From assembly GCA_003388505.1 (NCBI GenBank), contig QQVO01000067.1, positions 1 to 45,460 on the forward strand: 45,460 bases of DNA, given 5' to 3'. The notes beneath the pieces were generated by a model, which was not told the DNA's origin, did no database searches, and was given only the letters and a program-made list of their open reading frames with translations. This document shows, piece after piece, positions 1-7,574 of the stretch. This DNA comes from Planctomycetota bacterium. GTDB taxonomy: Bacteria > Planctomycetota > Planctomycetia > Planctomycetales > Planctomycetaceae. The translations under genes were made by a program, and so were the position numbers. The stretch's first letter is position 1. Every line of letters begins with the position of its first letter.

Positions 1-75
1 CATGCCGTGCCAATTCCTCAAACCCACCCCCGCGTCGCACTCGCGCTCGCCGCGAATCATCAGCGCACCCAACAT
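1..75 (-). CDS. Possible start of an unidentified gene running off the left edge
   Basis: An open frame begins with ATG at position 75 on the minus strand and continues to the window edge, so only 25 codons are visible. A purine-rich run that could serve as a ribosome binding site (GGGGGAG) lies about 8 bases upstream. If real, the gene is divergent from the sugar-binding lipoprotein at 259, and the 183 bases between them would hold both promoters. The visible residues match nothing I recognise. The call rests only on the start context and may be wrong. Confidence 0.25.
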   Translation of the reverse strand, partial: MLGALMIRGERECDAGVGLRNWHGM

Positions 76-258
76 CGTTCGAACTCCCCCCCGAGGCGTG
101 TGAAATGATCGTCGAACAACTGTCGACCATTCCGCCCCCCACCGCAAGCGCACAACACATCTGCATTCCGCAATGTTCGACCACGTTCGCAATCCTGTCG
201 AGCAGCCCCCGTTTGTGGTATCACAGACAGATTCAAGTCGCCCCCATGAGGACTCCCC

Positions 259-1341
259 ATGCCGAACCCGCGCGCTCGCACCAACACCCCCGCCGCTCAC
301 CTGCTCTACGACGAAGCAACATCCCTCTCGACCACAACTCGCAGAGGCAACACCTGGCTCCTCTTCCTCCTCACCATCGCCCTGCTTACGGGCTGCGGTA
401 ACGGAAACGCCCCCGACGATTCCTCGAATCCCTCAACGCCCCAGACGGAATCTCAGAATGAAGCACCCCCGCGCGGAACCATCGGCTTCTCAGCCCTCAC
501 CCTGAAGAACCCTTTCTTCAAAATCATCGCCGACAGCCTCACCGCAGAGGCAGAAGAGCACGGGTTCAACGTCATCATCAACGACGCCGAACGCGACGTA
601 AACACCCAGGCCAAGCACATCGACAACTACATTGCTCAGCAGGTCACCGCCATCGTCATCAATCCCGCCGACCGCGAAGCGATCGGACCCGCCGTCAAGC
701 AGGCCAACCAGGCCGGCATCCCCGTCTTTACCTGCGACCTGCAATGCACCGCTCCCGACGTCGAGATCGCCGGCCATGTCGGAACCGACAACTACCAGGG
801 CGGCCTCCTCGCCGGAGAAGCGATGCTCGAAGCCGTCGGCTCCGAATCCGGCGGAAAGCTCCTCATCCTGCACTTCGCCCAGGCCAACTCCTGCGTGCTC
901 AGAGTCGACGGCTTCCGCAAAGTCATCGATGCTCACAACGCCGAAAACTCCGACGCCCGGTTCGAAATGATCGAACTCGAAGGCGGCGGCCTGCAGGACG
1001 AAGGCTTCCGCGCCACATCAGACGCACTCCAGGCCCACCCCGACCTGAGCGGCATCTTCGCCATCAACGACCCTTCCGCCCTCGGCGCATGGACCGCCCT
1101 CAACCAGGCCGGCAGGGAGGACGACGTTGTCATCGTCGGCTTCGACGGCCAACTCGAAGGCAAGCAGGCCATCCGTGACGGAAAAATCTACGCCGACCCC
1201 ATCCAGTTCCCCGAACAAATGGGACAAATGACCGTCCGCAACATCGTCGCCTATCTCGACGGCGAAGACTTCGAACAGGTCCACCTCATCCCCACCCAAC
1301 TCTACACCCAAACAGACGCCGAACAGGATCCCGACCTGTAA
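259..1341 (+). CDS. Sugar ABC transporter substrate-binding lipoprotein (periplasmic binding protein, LacI/ribose type)
   Basis: This 360-residue protein should capture a sugar or sugar derivative outside the inner membrane and deliver it to an ABC permease. The N-terminus has a basic stretch, a hydrophobic run and a lipobox (LLTGC, cysteine near residue 46), so it is probably a lipoprotein. Next comes a Peripla_BP_4-type fold. It shows the opening GTIGFSALTLKNPFF, a helix-rich first lobe with TAIVINPAD, and the second-lobe motif GIFAINDPSALGAWTAL followed by VVIVGFDG, which is typical of ribose/galactose-type binding proteins. The ATG at 259 has GAGG 9 bases upstream. The start could lie further downstream, because more than 20 residues precede the hydrophobic core. 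No permease or ATPase gene is visible, so the rest of the transporter may lie left of the window or elsewhere. The aldolase gene follows after 46 bases, suggesting shared transcription. The substrate cannot be told. Confidence 0.85.
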   Translation: MPNPRARTNTPAAHLLYDEATSLSTTTRRGNTWLLFLLTIALLTGCGNGNAPDDSSNPSTPQTESQNEAPPRGTIGFSALTLKNPFFKIIADSLTAEAEEHGFNVIINDAERDVNTQAKHIDNYIAQQVTAIVINPADREAIGPAVKQANQAGIPVFTCDLQCTAPDVEIAGHVGTDNYQGGLLAGEAMLEAVGSESGGKLLILHFAQANSCVLRVDGFRKVIDAHNAENSDARFEMIELEGGGLQDEGFRATSDALQAHPDLSGIFAINDPSALGAWTALNQAGREDDVVIVGFDGQLEGKQAIRDGKIYADPIQFPEQMGQMTVRNIVAYLDGEDFEQVHLIPTQLYTQTDAEQDPDL

Positions 1342-1387
1342 CCCTCATCGCGCTCATCACACCCCGCCACCCTCCGGCGAATCACCC

Positions 1388-2290
1388 ATGCACAAGCAAT
1401 TCCACGGCGTCTGGCCGGCGATGATCACGCCCCTGGACGAAGCCGGCCGGCCCAACCACGAAGCCGTCGAGCAACTCGTCGAACTCTTCATCAGCCAGCA
1501 ACTCGGCGGCCTCTACATCCTTGGCTCGACAGGTCAATGGCCCCTCCTTCCGCCTGAGCACAGGCGCTCCGTCGCGGAGCGCGTCGTCCAAACCGCTGCC
1601 GGAAGAATCCCCGTCATCGTCCATGTCGGCGCGGCTGCCACCGAAGACGCCGTCGAACTCGCCCGGCATGCCGAGTCCATCGGAGCCGACGCCGTCTCAG
1701 CCGTCGCGCCGATCTACTATCCCGCCACCGTCGACGACCTGTTCCACCATTATCACGCCATCGGCGAGGCGTCCCGTCTCCCCCTCTTCGTCTACCACCT
1801 CAGCACCGTCCAGCAGGTATCAATCGATCCCCCCGAATACGCCCGGCGCGTCCTGGAAGTTCCCAACATCGCCGGCATGAAAGTCACCGACCGCGACCTT
1901 TTTCCCCTCGGCGTCATTGCAGCCATTGCCGGAGACCGACTCCGCCTCTTCAGCGGGGCCGACTCCCTCATCTGTCATGCCGCCCTCAGCGGCGCCTGCG
2001 GAGCAATCGGCACCTTCTTCAATCTCTACGGCGCCCCCGCCAAACGCGCCCGGGCCGCCTTCGTTGCCGGCGATTTCCAGGCCGGCCTCCGCTTCATGTC
2101 CGCCTTCCAGAGTGCCCTCGCCGAAGTCCTCGCTTCCGGCTCAATCTGGAGCTTCCTCCGCACCGCCATGCGCCTCCGTTTCCACATCGAAACCGGCATG
2201 CCCCGCCCACCCCTCGGCGCAACAGACCAACCCTGGGAAGAAGCAGACGTCCACCGCCTCGTTCAGCAAGTCGAATCCGCCGCCGAGTAG
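1388..2290 (+). CDS. DapA/NanA-family aldolase (dihydrodipicolinate synthase / N-acetylneuraminate lyase superfamily)
   Basis: This 300-residue class I aldolase has the usual family length. It should form a Schiff base with an alpha-keto acid substrate. The lysine in GMKVTD (about K165) is the expected Schiff-base residue, and the tyrosine in FVYHLS (about Y136) is the expected proton-shuttling residue. The phosphate/carboxylate loop near residue 47 reads GSTGQW. Lyases usually have GSTGE and DapA usually has GTTGE, so this is unlikely to be the lysine-pathway enzyme and more likely acts on a sugar acid or sialic-acid-like compound. It lies 46 bases after the solute-binding lipoprotein, which fits uptake followed by cleavage. 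No strong ribosome binding site precedes the ATG. The exact substrate is not determinable from sequence alone. Confidence 0.85.
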   Translation: MHKQFHGVWPAMITPLDEAGRPNHEAVEQLVELFISQQLGGLYILGSTGQWPLLPPEHRRSVAERVVQTAAGRIPVIVHVGAAATEDAVELARHAESIGADAVSAVAPIYYPATVDDLFHHYHAIGEASRLPLFVYHLSTVQQVSIDPPEYARRVLEVPNIAGMKVTDRDLFPLGVIAAIAGDRLRLFSGADSLICHAALSGACGAIGTFFNLYGAPAKRARAAFVAGDFQAGLRFMSAFQSALAEVLASGSIWSFLRTAMRLRFHIETGMPRPPLGATDQPWEEADVHRLVQQVESAAE

Positions 2291-2456
2291 CCCCCCCGCT
2301 CTCGGTTTCGCACCTCCGACCTTCTTTGCAAAGACACCGCAACGGACCATTGGGTTGTGACCGAGAATCAGTTGACCGCCGGAAGGGCCGGAGCTGAGGC
2401 GGACTACCCTGAATGACGAGAACAAGCGCGCGCGGGTCAAAACGATTCCCGGCTGT

Positions 2457-2801
2457 TTACGGACGAACCCAGCCGTAAATCGCCAGTGCAGCACCGATGA
2501 TGAACATCAGTGCGGCGGCCGCCAGGCCGGACGCGCCGAATTGAACGACCGCCAGCGCAGCCGACGCGACGAAGCATCCGGCGCCGGTTTGGAATTCGCG
2601 CCGCTTGTAGAATGGCTGCAGTGTCTCGCCGCCTGTCGTGAGTGACCGTTGGGCGCGCTCGATATGCGACCGCTGGACCGTTTCCAGTCGCTTATGCCGT
2701 GCGATGCGTTCAGCAATTTCTTCCAGCGAATCAGCGTAGCTCTTTCGCAATTCCGTCACCGCCTGCCGTGCCTCTTTTGAGTGCTTGGGACGCTCAGCCA
2801 T
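2457..2801 (-). CDS. Small membrane protein with N-terminal coiled coil, function unknown
   Basis: The 114-residue product has a charged, probably helical N-terminal half (about residues 8-60, rich in Glu, Arg and Lys). Two closely spaced hydrophobic segments follow (about residues 74-91 and 93-111), so it is probably a two-pass membrane protein with its coiled coil in the cytoplasm. The ATG overlaps the last 8 bases of the upstream gene (2794-3135), so the two are almost certainly translated from one message. I do not recognise a family. Convergence with the aldolase gene leaves 166 bases between the two stop codons, in which I see no clear terminator. Confidence 0.6.
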   Translation of the reverse strand: MAERPKHSKEARQAVTELRKSYADSLEEIAERIARHKRLETVQRSHIERAQRSLTTGGETLQPFYKRREFQTGAGCFVASAALAVVQFGASGLAAAALMFIIGAALAIYGWVRP

Positions 2802-3135
2802 TCGGAGTGCTCGTTAATTCTCTCCGGTCGCATTCGTTGAGCAGCATTTGGAGGCGGTTGATCATCGTCTCGCTTGCGATGCGATGGTCGTCAGAGTTCG
2901 TCGTCTTCGCGGATTGTCTGAAGGCAGCAATCAGTTGTCCAAGCGCCTGTTGCACGTCCTGCACGCGCACCACCGTATCCCCTCGACGTTCCGCGTACGA
3001 TTCCGCAAGAATCGCCAGACCGGCATCAAACATATCGGACGCCGTGTCCAGAATCTCACCGGCTTCGGCATCGTAAGCCGTGACTTTCGGTGAGCCGCTG
3101 TGCTTAAGTTGATTGCCGCCGTTTTCGTTGGGCAT
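2794..3135 (-). CDS. Small hypothetical protein with a histone-fold-like segment
   Basis: This 113-residue acidic protein is encoded just ahead of, and overlapping by 8 bases, the small membrane protein gene. It has a polar N-terminus, a helix around residues 22-46 and the segment AERRGDTVVRVQDVQQAL (about residues 47-64). That segment resembles the loop 2 and third helix of histone folds, where 'T-V-x-x-x-D-V-x-x-A-L' is common. A second helical part (about residues 66-105) follows. The resemblance is by eye only and covers about 35 residues; it could equally be a chance helix-loop-helix. No family name is assigned. Overlap with the downstream gene suggests the two products work together, possibly at the membrane. 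Confidence 0.55.
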   Translation of the reverse strand: MPNENGGNQLKHSGSPKVTAYDAEAGEILDTASDMFDAGLAILAESYAERRGDTVVRVQDVQQALGQLIAAFRQSAKTTNSDDHRIASETMINRLQMLLNECDRRELTSTPNG

Positions 3136-3484
3136 GGAAGTGGCTCAGTTGGGTTACGTCTTTTCCCGGAGGTCGTTTCATTTGAGTCATGTTTCAGCGA
3201 CCAACGGGAGCGGGTTCCCGTCTTCGAGCAGTAGCTCGCATGGGCCGAGGCCCTGCTTTGTTCGAATGCTTCTCACTGGTCGCATTATGCACACTGAATC
3301 GAAACGGCGGAAAGCGGGCGAACACCGCCTCTCTGAACCGCTGTAGCGCAGCCACAAGAGGGAACCCGGCGTTCACCCCTCAATCCCCCTCCTCAAAAAG
3401 TCTCTGCGCCTCCGCGAGACCCTCCCCACTGAACCCCGCCCTGCAAACTCGGCTCGCCCCCCGCACCCCACCGCAACGCCCGAG
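3136..3484. other. Gene-free stretch containing one CTCTGCG-type repeat
   Basis: No credible coding region is visible in these 349 bases. Positions 3401-3419 carry a copy of the short motif CTCTGCGCCTCCGCGAGA, which recurs near 37.6 kb and twice near 45.3 kb. The stretch lies between the end of the minus-strand gene at 3485 and the start at 3135, so it must contain the promoter for the 3135-2457 pair. No clear -35/-10 boxes could be picked out. Confidence 0.5.
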
Positions 3485-3730
3485 TCACTTCTGCGCGTTT
3501 CGAGCGAGAGCCACGATCTCGGCCACGATTCCCTTCAATGGCTTCACGCCGTCTTCTTCAATGGTCTTGCACAAATCGGCAACTTTGTCGGGCTCGTCCT
3601 TCACTCCTTCCAGCGCGAAGAGCCCCATCGACACCACGTTCAAGTACGACTTGATGTCGTGTTCAAGTTGCCGCAGGTCACCCGCCCGTTGTTCATCAGC
3701 AGCGGGCGTTGGTTCGTCTTCCACCGACAT
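3485..3730 (-). CDS. Small protein resembling an orphan histidine-kinase dimerisation (DHp) hairpin
   Basis: From the ATG at 3730 the product is 81 residues. A start 39 bases further upstream is open, but it would fall inside a dispersed repeat (3755-3807). The chosen ATG is preceded by GGGAG at a good distance. The core (about residues 18-75) looks like two helices. The first contains LEHDIKSYLNVVSMGL, which matches the H-box pattern of sensor kinases (His-Asp followed by a conserved Leu-Asn). No ATPase domain follows. It could be a phosphotransfer or dimerisation module, a degenerate relative, or simply an unrelated helical hairpin. There is no adjacent kinase or regulator gene; the next gene downstream on this strand is the pair at 2457-3135. 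Confidence 0.5.
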   Translation of the reverse strand: MSVEDEPTPAADEQRAGDLRQLEHDIKSYLNVVSMGLFALEGVKDEPDKVADLCKTIEEDGVKPLKGIVAEIVALARNAQK

Positions 3731-3754
3731 GGAATCTGCTCCCATCGAACGTTC

Positions 3755-3807
3755 TATAGCGCTCTGCAAGTCAGTCTTGGCGATCTGTCTCGCGGATTGT
3801 CGTCCTC
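3755..3807. repeat. Dispersed 53-bp repeat, copy 1
   Basis: This sequence is nearly identical (about 46 of 53 bases by eye) and in the same orientation to 8917-8969. The shared core is TTGGCGATCTGTCTCGCGGA. Both copies lie just upstream of minus-strand genes. The copy overlaps the longest possible open frame of the small protein at 3485-3730, which argues for the shorter start of that gene. Confidence 0.75.
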
Positions 3808-3855
3808 GACAGTCTAAACACCGCTCGACGCGGACACACGGTCGAGCGATTCGCT

Positions 3856-5154
3856 CTAGCCGACAGGCTGCAGCCCCGCCATCGTGCCGGTGCTGGAGGC
3901 GAACTGGTCCACCTCCAGCCCCATCCGCTGCAGCATGCTCACGTACAGATTCGCGAGCGGGGAGTTGTCGTCCTGATCGAAGGCGAGGTGCTGCCCGTGG
4001 CGGAAGCCTCCGCCCGCCAGAAGAATAGGCAGGTTGCGGTTGTTGTGTCCGCCACTGTGCATGTGCGAACCCATCAGCACCATCGTGCGCTCCAGAACAT
4101 TGGAGCCCTCTTCCCCGAAGTCCTTCAGCCGCGCCAGAAACTCACCGAACAGCTTCACGTGCTCCGCCTCGATCACACCGAGCTGCTTCAGCTTCTCCGG
4201 ATCCTGCCCGTGATGGGAAAGGTCGTGATAGTTCATGGAAACGCCCGGTAGCGTAGCGACCGCGTTCGAATCGCCGACACCGTACGCGATCACCCGCGTC
4301 GAATCGGTGATGAGCGCCAGGTACATGATGTCGTACAACTGCCGCGCGCGGGCGATGATGTCGTTCGCGTCCCGCACGTCGGCAGGCGGTTCGACGTCGA
4401 CCTGCGGCTTGGGCCGGTGCTGCCACTCCTCGGCCTTGTGCAGCCGTTGTTCCGCCTCGCGGACCGATGTGAAGTATTCGTCGAGTTTCCGCCGGTCCTG
4501 CCGGCTGACGCGCTGCTGCATCCGGCGGGCGCTGTCGAGCACCGTGTCCAGAACGCTCTGCCCGTCCTGCAGCCGCACCACCTGCTCTCGTTTCTCCTGT
4601 TCGGTCCCTTCGATGAACAGCGCCCGAAACCAGCCCGACGCATACGGACTCGCCGGAACGGGGACGCCGTTCGCGGAAACCGAAATGCCTCCGCTGCCGA
4701 CCGCCATCGACGCCAGCCTCGTTTCCAGCCCGACCGCCTGCGCGGCAAGCTGGTCCATGGAGATTGTATTGCTGAAATTCGCCGCCCCCGGATGCGGTGC
4801 ACCCGTCAGCCATGACTTGGACGCCGCGTGGCCGCCGTCGACATCCGGATGCGACGTGCCGGAAATGATCGTGAAATCGTCCCGCAGGTCGACGAGCGGT
4901 TCGAGATACGGAGTCGTCTCGTAGTCGCGTCCCGCCCGCTCGGGCATCAGGTTCGGGGGATGGAAGGAGAGTTCAAAGTTGATGGCGACAATCCGTCGCG
5001 GGACCGATGCCTGCGACTCACCCGCGGCGAACGCCGGCGACATACAGTCGAGCGCCGGCAGTGCGAGCGCGGCGCCCGCGCCCCGCAGCAAGGCACGCCG
5101 CGAGAGCCGACGGCCGCGCGTCAGCGAGTCGATGTTGTTCGTAAAAGTCTGCAT
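3856..5154 (-). CDS. DUF1552 family exported protein (Tat signal)
   Basis: This 432-residue protein starts with a twin-arginine signal (SRRALLRGAGAALALPALDC, about residues 19-38), so it should be exported folded. The body has typical DUF1552 features: the opening PRRIVAINFELSFHPPNLMP, a GTSHPDVDGGHAASKSWLTG segment, and the C-terminal part with MVLMGSHMHSGGHNNRNLPI and a Gly-rich GGFRHGQHL. DUF1552 is distantly related to DUF1501 and sulfatase-like folds; its reaction is not established. It follows the DUF1592-type gene by only 30 bases, the standard planctomycete pair, in which the two proteins are thought to act together outside the cytoplasm. ATG at 5154 has GGAG 9 bases upstream. This is the last gene of a three-gene minus-strand operon. 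Confidence 0.92.
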   Translation of the reverse strand: MQTFTNNIDSLTRGRRLSRRALLRGAGAALALPALDCMSPAFAAGESQASVPRRIVAINFELSFHPPNLMPERAGRDYETTPYLEPLVDLRDDFTIISGTSHPDVDGGHAASKSWLTGAPHPGAANFSNTISMDQLAAQAVGLETRLASMAVGSGGISVSANGVPVPASPYASGWFRALFIEGTEQEKREQVVRLQDGQSVLDTVLDSARRMQQRVSRQDRRKLDEYFTSVREAEQRLHKAEEWQHRPKPQVDVEPPADVRDANDIIARARQLYDIMYLALITDSTRVIAYGVGDSNAVATLPGVSMNYHDLSHHGQDPEKLKQLGVIEAEHVKLFGEFLARLKDFGEEGSNVLERTMVLMGSHMHSGGHNNRNLPILLAGGGFRHGQHLAFDQDDNSPLANLYVSMLQRMGLEVDQFASSTGTMAGLQPVG

Positions 5155-5184
5155 GGCGGATGGCTCCCCGGCTGCACGGTCGGT

Positions 5185-7539
5185 TCACGGTTGACGGAAT
5201 GCCGGACTCTGTGTGACCTGGTGAACGATCGCGCGGAGGCCGTAGTTTTCCGGTTTGGTGGCGACGACGATGCGTTCCACCTCCGGCCGGTCGGAGAAAC
5301 CGAGGTTCCGGCCGATCGAGTAACTGAGCAGCAGCCGCGTGAGAGCGCGCGGCATGGCGGTTTCATCGTCCAGCAGGAGCTGTTTGTACTGGCGAACGCC
5401 GTCGAAGCGGCGTCCATCCGGCATCGTCCCGGAGGCGTCGACGTCGTGCCCCTGCTGATAGAGGACGTGATGGTTGGGAGCCTGCGGGTGCCGAGGTTTG
5501 GAGACGGGCCGGCCGCCTTGCGCGACCCGATACCAGTCGCGCTCGCCTCCAATGACGTCGAACGATTCGAGCGCAAAGCCGGGCGGGTCGATCTTCTGAT
5601 GGCAGCGATTGCAGCTTTCGTGACTGCGGTGCAGTGCCAACTGCTCGCGAACAGTTGTCGCGCCGCGAATGTCCGGTTCAATGGCGGCGATGGTCGGAGG
5701 AGGAGGCGGCGGGGGATCGCCGAACAGGTTCTTGAGGATCCATGCCCCGCGGAGAGTGGGAGACGTTCGCGTCCCGTCCGCCGACACCTTGAGCACGCTG
5801 GCCTGCGTGAGGACGCCGCCGCGCGGGCTTTCAGGCGGCAGTTCAACGCGTCGGATCTCGAGACCCTCAACGCCTTCAATGCCATAGAACTCGGCCAGCG
5901 GACCGTTGAGCATGGCGAAATCGGACTCGATGAAGTTGTTGACGCTCTGATCGCGATCGAGAATCTCGCGAAAGAAAGCGTGTGTCTCATCGAGCATCGA
6001 TTGACGCAGCAACTGATCGTATTCGGGATAGATCCGGTCGTTCGGGACGGTGAAGTCGATGTCGCGGAGTTTGAGCCACTGGCCGGTGAAGTTCTCGACG
6101 AAACGCAACGATTTCGGATCGTCCAGCATCCGCTCGACCTGCGCTTGCAGCGTCTCCGGCTGATGCAGTTCACCGCCGCCGGCGAGTTCGAGCAGTTCCC
6201 TATCCGGCAGCGAACTCCAGATAAAGTAGGAGAGCCGCGACGCCAGAGCGAAATCGTCGATGACCGGCGGCGCGTCGCCCGATTCGTCCGGGACCGTTCG
6301 TTCTTCGAGATAAAGGAATTCGGGGCCGCAAAGGACGCCCTGCAGCGCGCGGCGGAGCGCCTCTTCAAACGGCCGCCCGTCGTCAAACGCCTGCGCAGCC
6401 AGTTGCAGGTAGGGCGCCGCGTCTCCGTCTTCAGTCGTCCGGCGGAAGGCGCGGGGCAGGACACGGTCCAGGATAGCGCCGACGTCGTCGAGCGTCCCCT
6501 GTTCCGGATCGATGTCGCCCAGCAGTTCGATCCGGCTGCGGCGGGGCCATTCTTCCAGGGGGCCTTCGATATGGATGTCGCCCACGAACAATCCCGGCCC
6601 TTCGTACGCATCCCCGCCGACGCTCCACCAGGGAAATCCTCCCACGAGACCGAACGCAAACGTGTCGTCCTGTTCGATCGCGCGGTCGGTCCATTCGATC
6701 GTGGTGAGTTCGTCGGGGGGAATCTCGAAAAAGCCGGCGACGTGTCCGGGAACACGGCCGGTGACGCCCCCTTCGGCCCGCATAATCACAGGGCGATCCG
6801 ATTGAACGGCCTGCACCTGGACCCGCAGTCGATAGAAGGCCGGGCCGCGAACGCTGACGCCGTACAGCGGGAGGGTCTTCGCGCCGCTGAAGAGCACGAC
6901 GCCGTTCTCATCAATGCGGTCGGCGGTCGTGCGAGAAATGAGATCCTTGATGTTCACCGTCTGGTCGATTCGCGGCGGAGACTGCGGCGGTCCGAAGACT
7001 TCGTCGAGAACCAGATCGGCTGCCTCCAGATAGGCCAGCATCTGCTCGGCCGACACGAAGAGTCCGGAACCGACAGTGTCGAACCCCTGCTCGACCGAGT
7101 CATCCGGCAGGACGGAATGCAGGTCGACGAAGATTCCAAACAGGTCACGGACCGTGTTTTCGTACTCACGGCGATTGAGCCGCCGCAGAACGACTTCGCG
7201 CGACTCGAGATCGGCCTGTGTGAGAATTGCGCCGAGCGACTGCAGGAATTCGTCCTTCGCCGCAGCCTCCGGCCGCTCCTCACCGTCCGGCGGCATCTCA
7301 CCATCAGCGACCCGGTCGTAGAGGTAAACCCACCGCCTGCGCACTTCGGCGTCTGTCAGATCGGGAGCGCCCGCATCCAAACTGAGGCTTCCCTCAGGCG
7401 CATCCCCCGAATGACAAGCAACACAGTGCTGCTGCAAAAAAGGAGCGAGCCTGTCTTGTGGCTGCGCCGTCTCCCCTGCCGCGAGGGTGTGCACCAAGGC
7501 GGCGATTGCGAAGGACTGGGTAAAGAGGTGGCGGATCAT
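5185..7539 (-). CDS. DUF1587/DUF1595/DUF1592/DUF1588/DUF1585 multidomain exported protein with cytochrome-like CxxCH
   Basis: The 784-residue protein has a signal peptide (about residues 1-22), then a cytochrome-c-like segment with the heme-binding motif CVACH (about residues 36-40). The chain of domains typical of this planctomycete family follows: DUF1587 around 105-170 (RRLNRREYENTVRDLFGI), DUF1595 and DUF1592 in the middle (YLEERT, LASRLSYFIWSSLPD), DUF1588 (GGVLTQASVLKVSADGTRTS) and DUF1585 at the C-terminus (IVHQVTQSPAFRQ). The HESCNRCHQKIDPPGFALE segment supplies a second CxxCH. It probably acts outside the inner membrane, perhaps in electron transfer or oxidative breakdown of carbohydrates; the substrate is unknown. 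It is 35 bases after the oxidoreductase gene and 30 before DUF1552. The long open frame on the opposite strand (4828-7548) is a composition shadow. Confidence 0.93.
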   Translation of the reverse strand: MIRHLFTQSFAIAALVHTLAAGETAQPQDRLAPFLQQHCVACHSGDAPEGSLSLDAGAPDLTDAEVRRRWVYLYDRVADGEMPPDGEERPEAAAKDEFLQSLGAILTQADLESREVVLRRLNRREYENTVRDLFGIFVDLHSVLPDDSVEQGFDTVGSGLFVSAEQMLAYLEAADLVLDEVFGPPQSPPRIDQTVNIKDLISRTTADRIDENGVVLFSGAKTLPLYGVSVRGPAFYRLRVQVQAVQSDRPVIMRAEGGVTGRVPGHVAGFFEIPPDELTTIEWTDRAIEQDDTFAFGLVGGFPWWSVGGDAYEGPGLFVGDIHIEGPLEEWPRRSRIELLGDIDPEQGTLDDVGAILDRVLPRAFRRTTEDGDAAPYLQLAAQAFDDGRPFEEALRRALQGVLCGPEFLYLEERTVPDESGDAPPVIDDFALASRLSYFIWSSLPDRELLELAGGGELHQPETLQAQVERMLDDPKSLRFVENFTGQWLKLRDIDFTVPNDRIYPEYDQLLRQSMLDETHAFFREILDRDQSVNNFIESDFAMLNGPLAEFYGIEGVEGLEIRRVELPPESPRGGVLTQASVLKVSADGTRTSPTLRGAWILKNLFGDPPPPPPPTIAAIEPDIRGATTVREQLALHRSHESCNRCHQKIDPPGFALESFDVIGGERDWYRVAQGGRPVSKPRHPQAPNHHVLYQQGHDVDASGTMPDGRRFDGVRQYKQLLLDDETAMPRALTRLLLSYSIGRNLGFSDRPEVERIVVATKPENYGLRAIVHQVTQSPAFRQP

Positions 7540-7574
7540 GTTGCTTGATCGGGAGCCCTTGATCAGAAATGCGC

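Noticed and set aside
4828-7548. 906-residue open frame on the plus strand opposite the DUF1592-type gene
   Set aside because: It lies wholly antisense to the DUF1552/DUF1592 genes, has no recognisable motif and reflects the GC-biased third positions of the real gene.
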